Shown: positions 5,133 through 5,730 of the stretch, in pieces | How the letters are laid out: every line of letters begins with the position of its first letter | Position numbering within the stretch: position 1 is the first letter of the stretch | Assembly: GCA_002394535.1 (NCBI GenBank) | Contig: DGUG01000021.1 | Coordinates: 1 to 5,730, forward strand | DNA: 5,730 bases | Origin: Lachnospiraceae bacterium UBA4316 | Lineage (GTDB): Bacteria > Bacillota > Clostridia > Lachnospirales > Lachnospiraceae | Direction: 5' to 3' | Notes under the pieces: generated by a model | What the model was told of the DNA's origin: nothing | Database searches by the model: none | Seen by the model: only the letters and a program-made list of their open reading frames with translations | Made by a program: the position numbers and the translations under genes

Positions 5133-5730
5133 ATCGATACAATTCATAGTGCCGAAGTTTGTACGAATTCCCATCCTTTTTGACTATGGCATAGCCGTTG
5201 TCTGTCTGCATCAGGTCACGGGAAGCGGCTGCCTCCTCGAATGTGTAACCGTAGAACTGCTTCGGGGTCACTTCATCATTGTCCCAATATGCATCCGCAT
5301 CCATGTCAAATACGGCAAACTCTACACGATATATATCATTTCCCATATCCCCGACGGATGTCGCTACAGCAATCGACGCAAACATCTCCCCGTCCGCTGC
5401 GGGAATATAATAGTTTCCGTTCTCGAAAAATCCCCCATACTGATCCCGGGATTCAAACCCCTTAAGATTTTCCTTTTTTACATCCAGTCCGAAGTACTTG
5501 TCCGCAAGCTTTTTGATAACATCATAACTTACCGTATAGCATGTTTCATTGTCGCGCTTCTCCACCTTCACATCCGAATCCTTGTTGATATATGACCACC
5601 TGAAGGCAAAATAACCGATCCGGTACATATCATCCTGGCCGTAATCATAGTAGCTCATCCGCTGCTCGGCGAAATTGGACAGGAACACATTCAGCTTTTT
5701 CTGAAGATCCTTGGTTAATTCAACCGGCTC
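5131..5730 (-). CDS. Uncharacterised probable exported protein, N-terminus beyond window
   Basis: The frame is open from the right edge (first codon GAG) to TAG at 5131, giving 199 residues. An internal GTG at 5688 is not a convincing start, because coding sense continues upstream of it (E-P-V-E-L-T-K-D-L-Q) without a ribosome site. The fragment begins with an amphipathic segment and 'FLSNFAEQ', followed by a Tyr/Asp-rich stretch, 'IGYFAFRWSYIN', and 'VIKKLADKYFGL'. A beta-rich second half ends 'NSYKLRHYELYR'. The pattern FLSNF followed by a Y/F-rich helix and KYFG resembles, from memory, a family of unnamed clostridial lipoproteins or secreted proteins. I cannot name it, and the leader that would prove export is outside the window. 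It is the first visible gene of the three-gene cluster, 15 bases before the next start, so it probably shares transcript and location with the two lipoproteins. Confidence 0.8.
   Translation of the reverse strand, partial: EPVELTKDLQKKLNVFLSNFAEQRMSYYDYGQDDMYRIGYFAFRWSYINKDSDVKVEKRDNETCYTVSYDVIKKLADKYFGLDVKKENLKGFESRDQYGGFFENGNYYIPAADGEMFASIAVATSVGDMGNDIYRVEFAVFDMDADAYWDNDEVTPKQFYGYTFEEAAASRDLMQTDNGYAIVKKDGNSYKLRHYELYR

Noticed and set aside
5131..5688. GTG at 5688 as the start of the right-hand gene
   Set aside because: The frame stays open and protein-like to the window edge, and no purine-rich ribosome site is well placed before the GTG, so the gene most likely begins outside the window.

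Overview
The window looks like a chromosomal stretch from a Gram-positive anaerobe, most likely a Lachnospiraceae (Butyrivibrio-type) bacterium. The reasons are LAGC-type lipoprotein leaders, purine-rich Shine-Dalgarno sites, moderate G+C, and surface-protein motifs (a YYAxNPDV-type repeat unit, DxDxDG acidic loops) that I associate with that family. The assignment is an inference from style; no taxonomic marker gene is present. All supported genes lie on the minus strand, so transcription runs from right to left.

Right part (5730 to 2701): three genes stand head to tail. The first (5730-5131) is open at the right edge, so its 5' end is outside the window. It is an uncharacterised, probably exported protein. 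Fifteen bases later comes a complete 467-residue lipoprotein gene (5115-3712), whose Shine-Dalgarno sequence overlaps the stop codon of the preceding gene. After 34 bases comes a third lipoprotein gene (3677-2701). It begins with almost exactly the same 66 bases as the second, but it is broken by a -1 type frameshift in its lysine-coding A-rich tract. Restoring one base would give a 325-residue lipoprotein. The tight spacing suggests one operon whose promoter is outside the window.

Middle (2700 to 2549): a 152-base intergenic gap holds a weak hairpin, a convincing promoter (TTGAAA-16-TACACT with extended TG), two CTTAAG palindromes in the predicted leader, and a hairpin that encloses the Shine-Dalgarno sequence and start codon of the next gene.

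Left part (2548 to 1): one long gene runs off the left edge with 849 codons visible. It encodes a membrane-anchored protein: short cytoplasmic Lys-rich tail, one transmembrane helix, FecR-like domain, helical middle, Ala/Gly/Asn-rich low-complexity stretch, YYAxNPDV-type motif, Gly/Ser linker, then a Thr/Asn/Gly/Ser-rich extracellular region that is more AT-rich at DNA level than the front of the gene.

Taken together this is a cell-envelope locus: membrane-anchored and lipid-anchored extracellular proteins of unknown function. I see no RNA genes, CRISPR arrays, insertion sequences or obvious phage genes. The points that most deserve a second look are the frameshifted lipoprotein, the near-identical leader cassette shared by two otherwise different lipoproteins, the start-codon hairpin, and the unusual architecture of the FecR-like protein.
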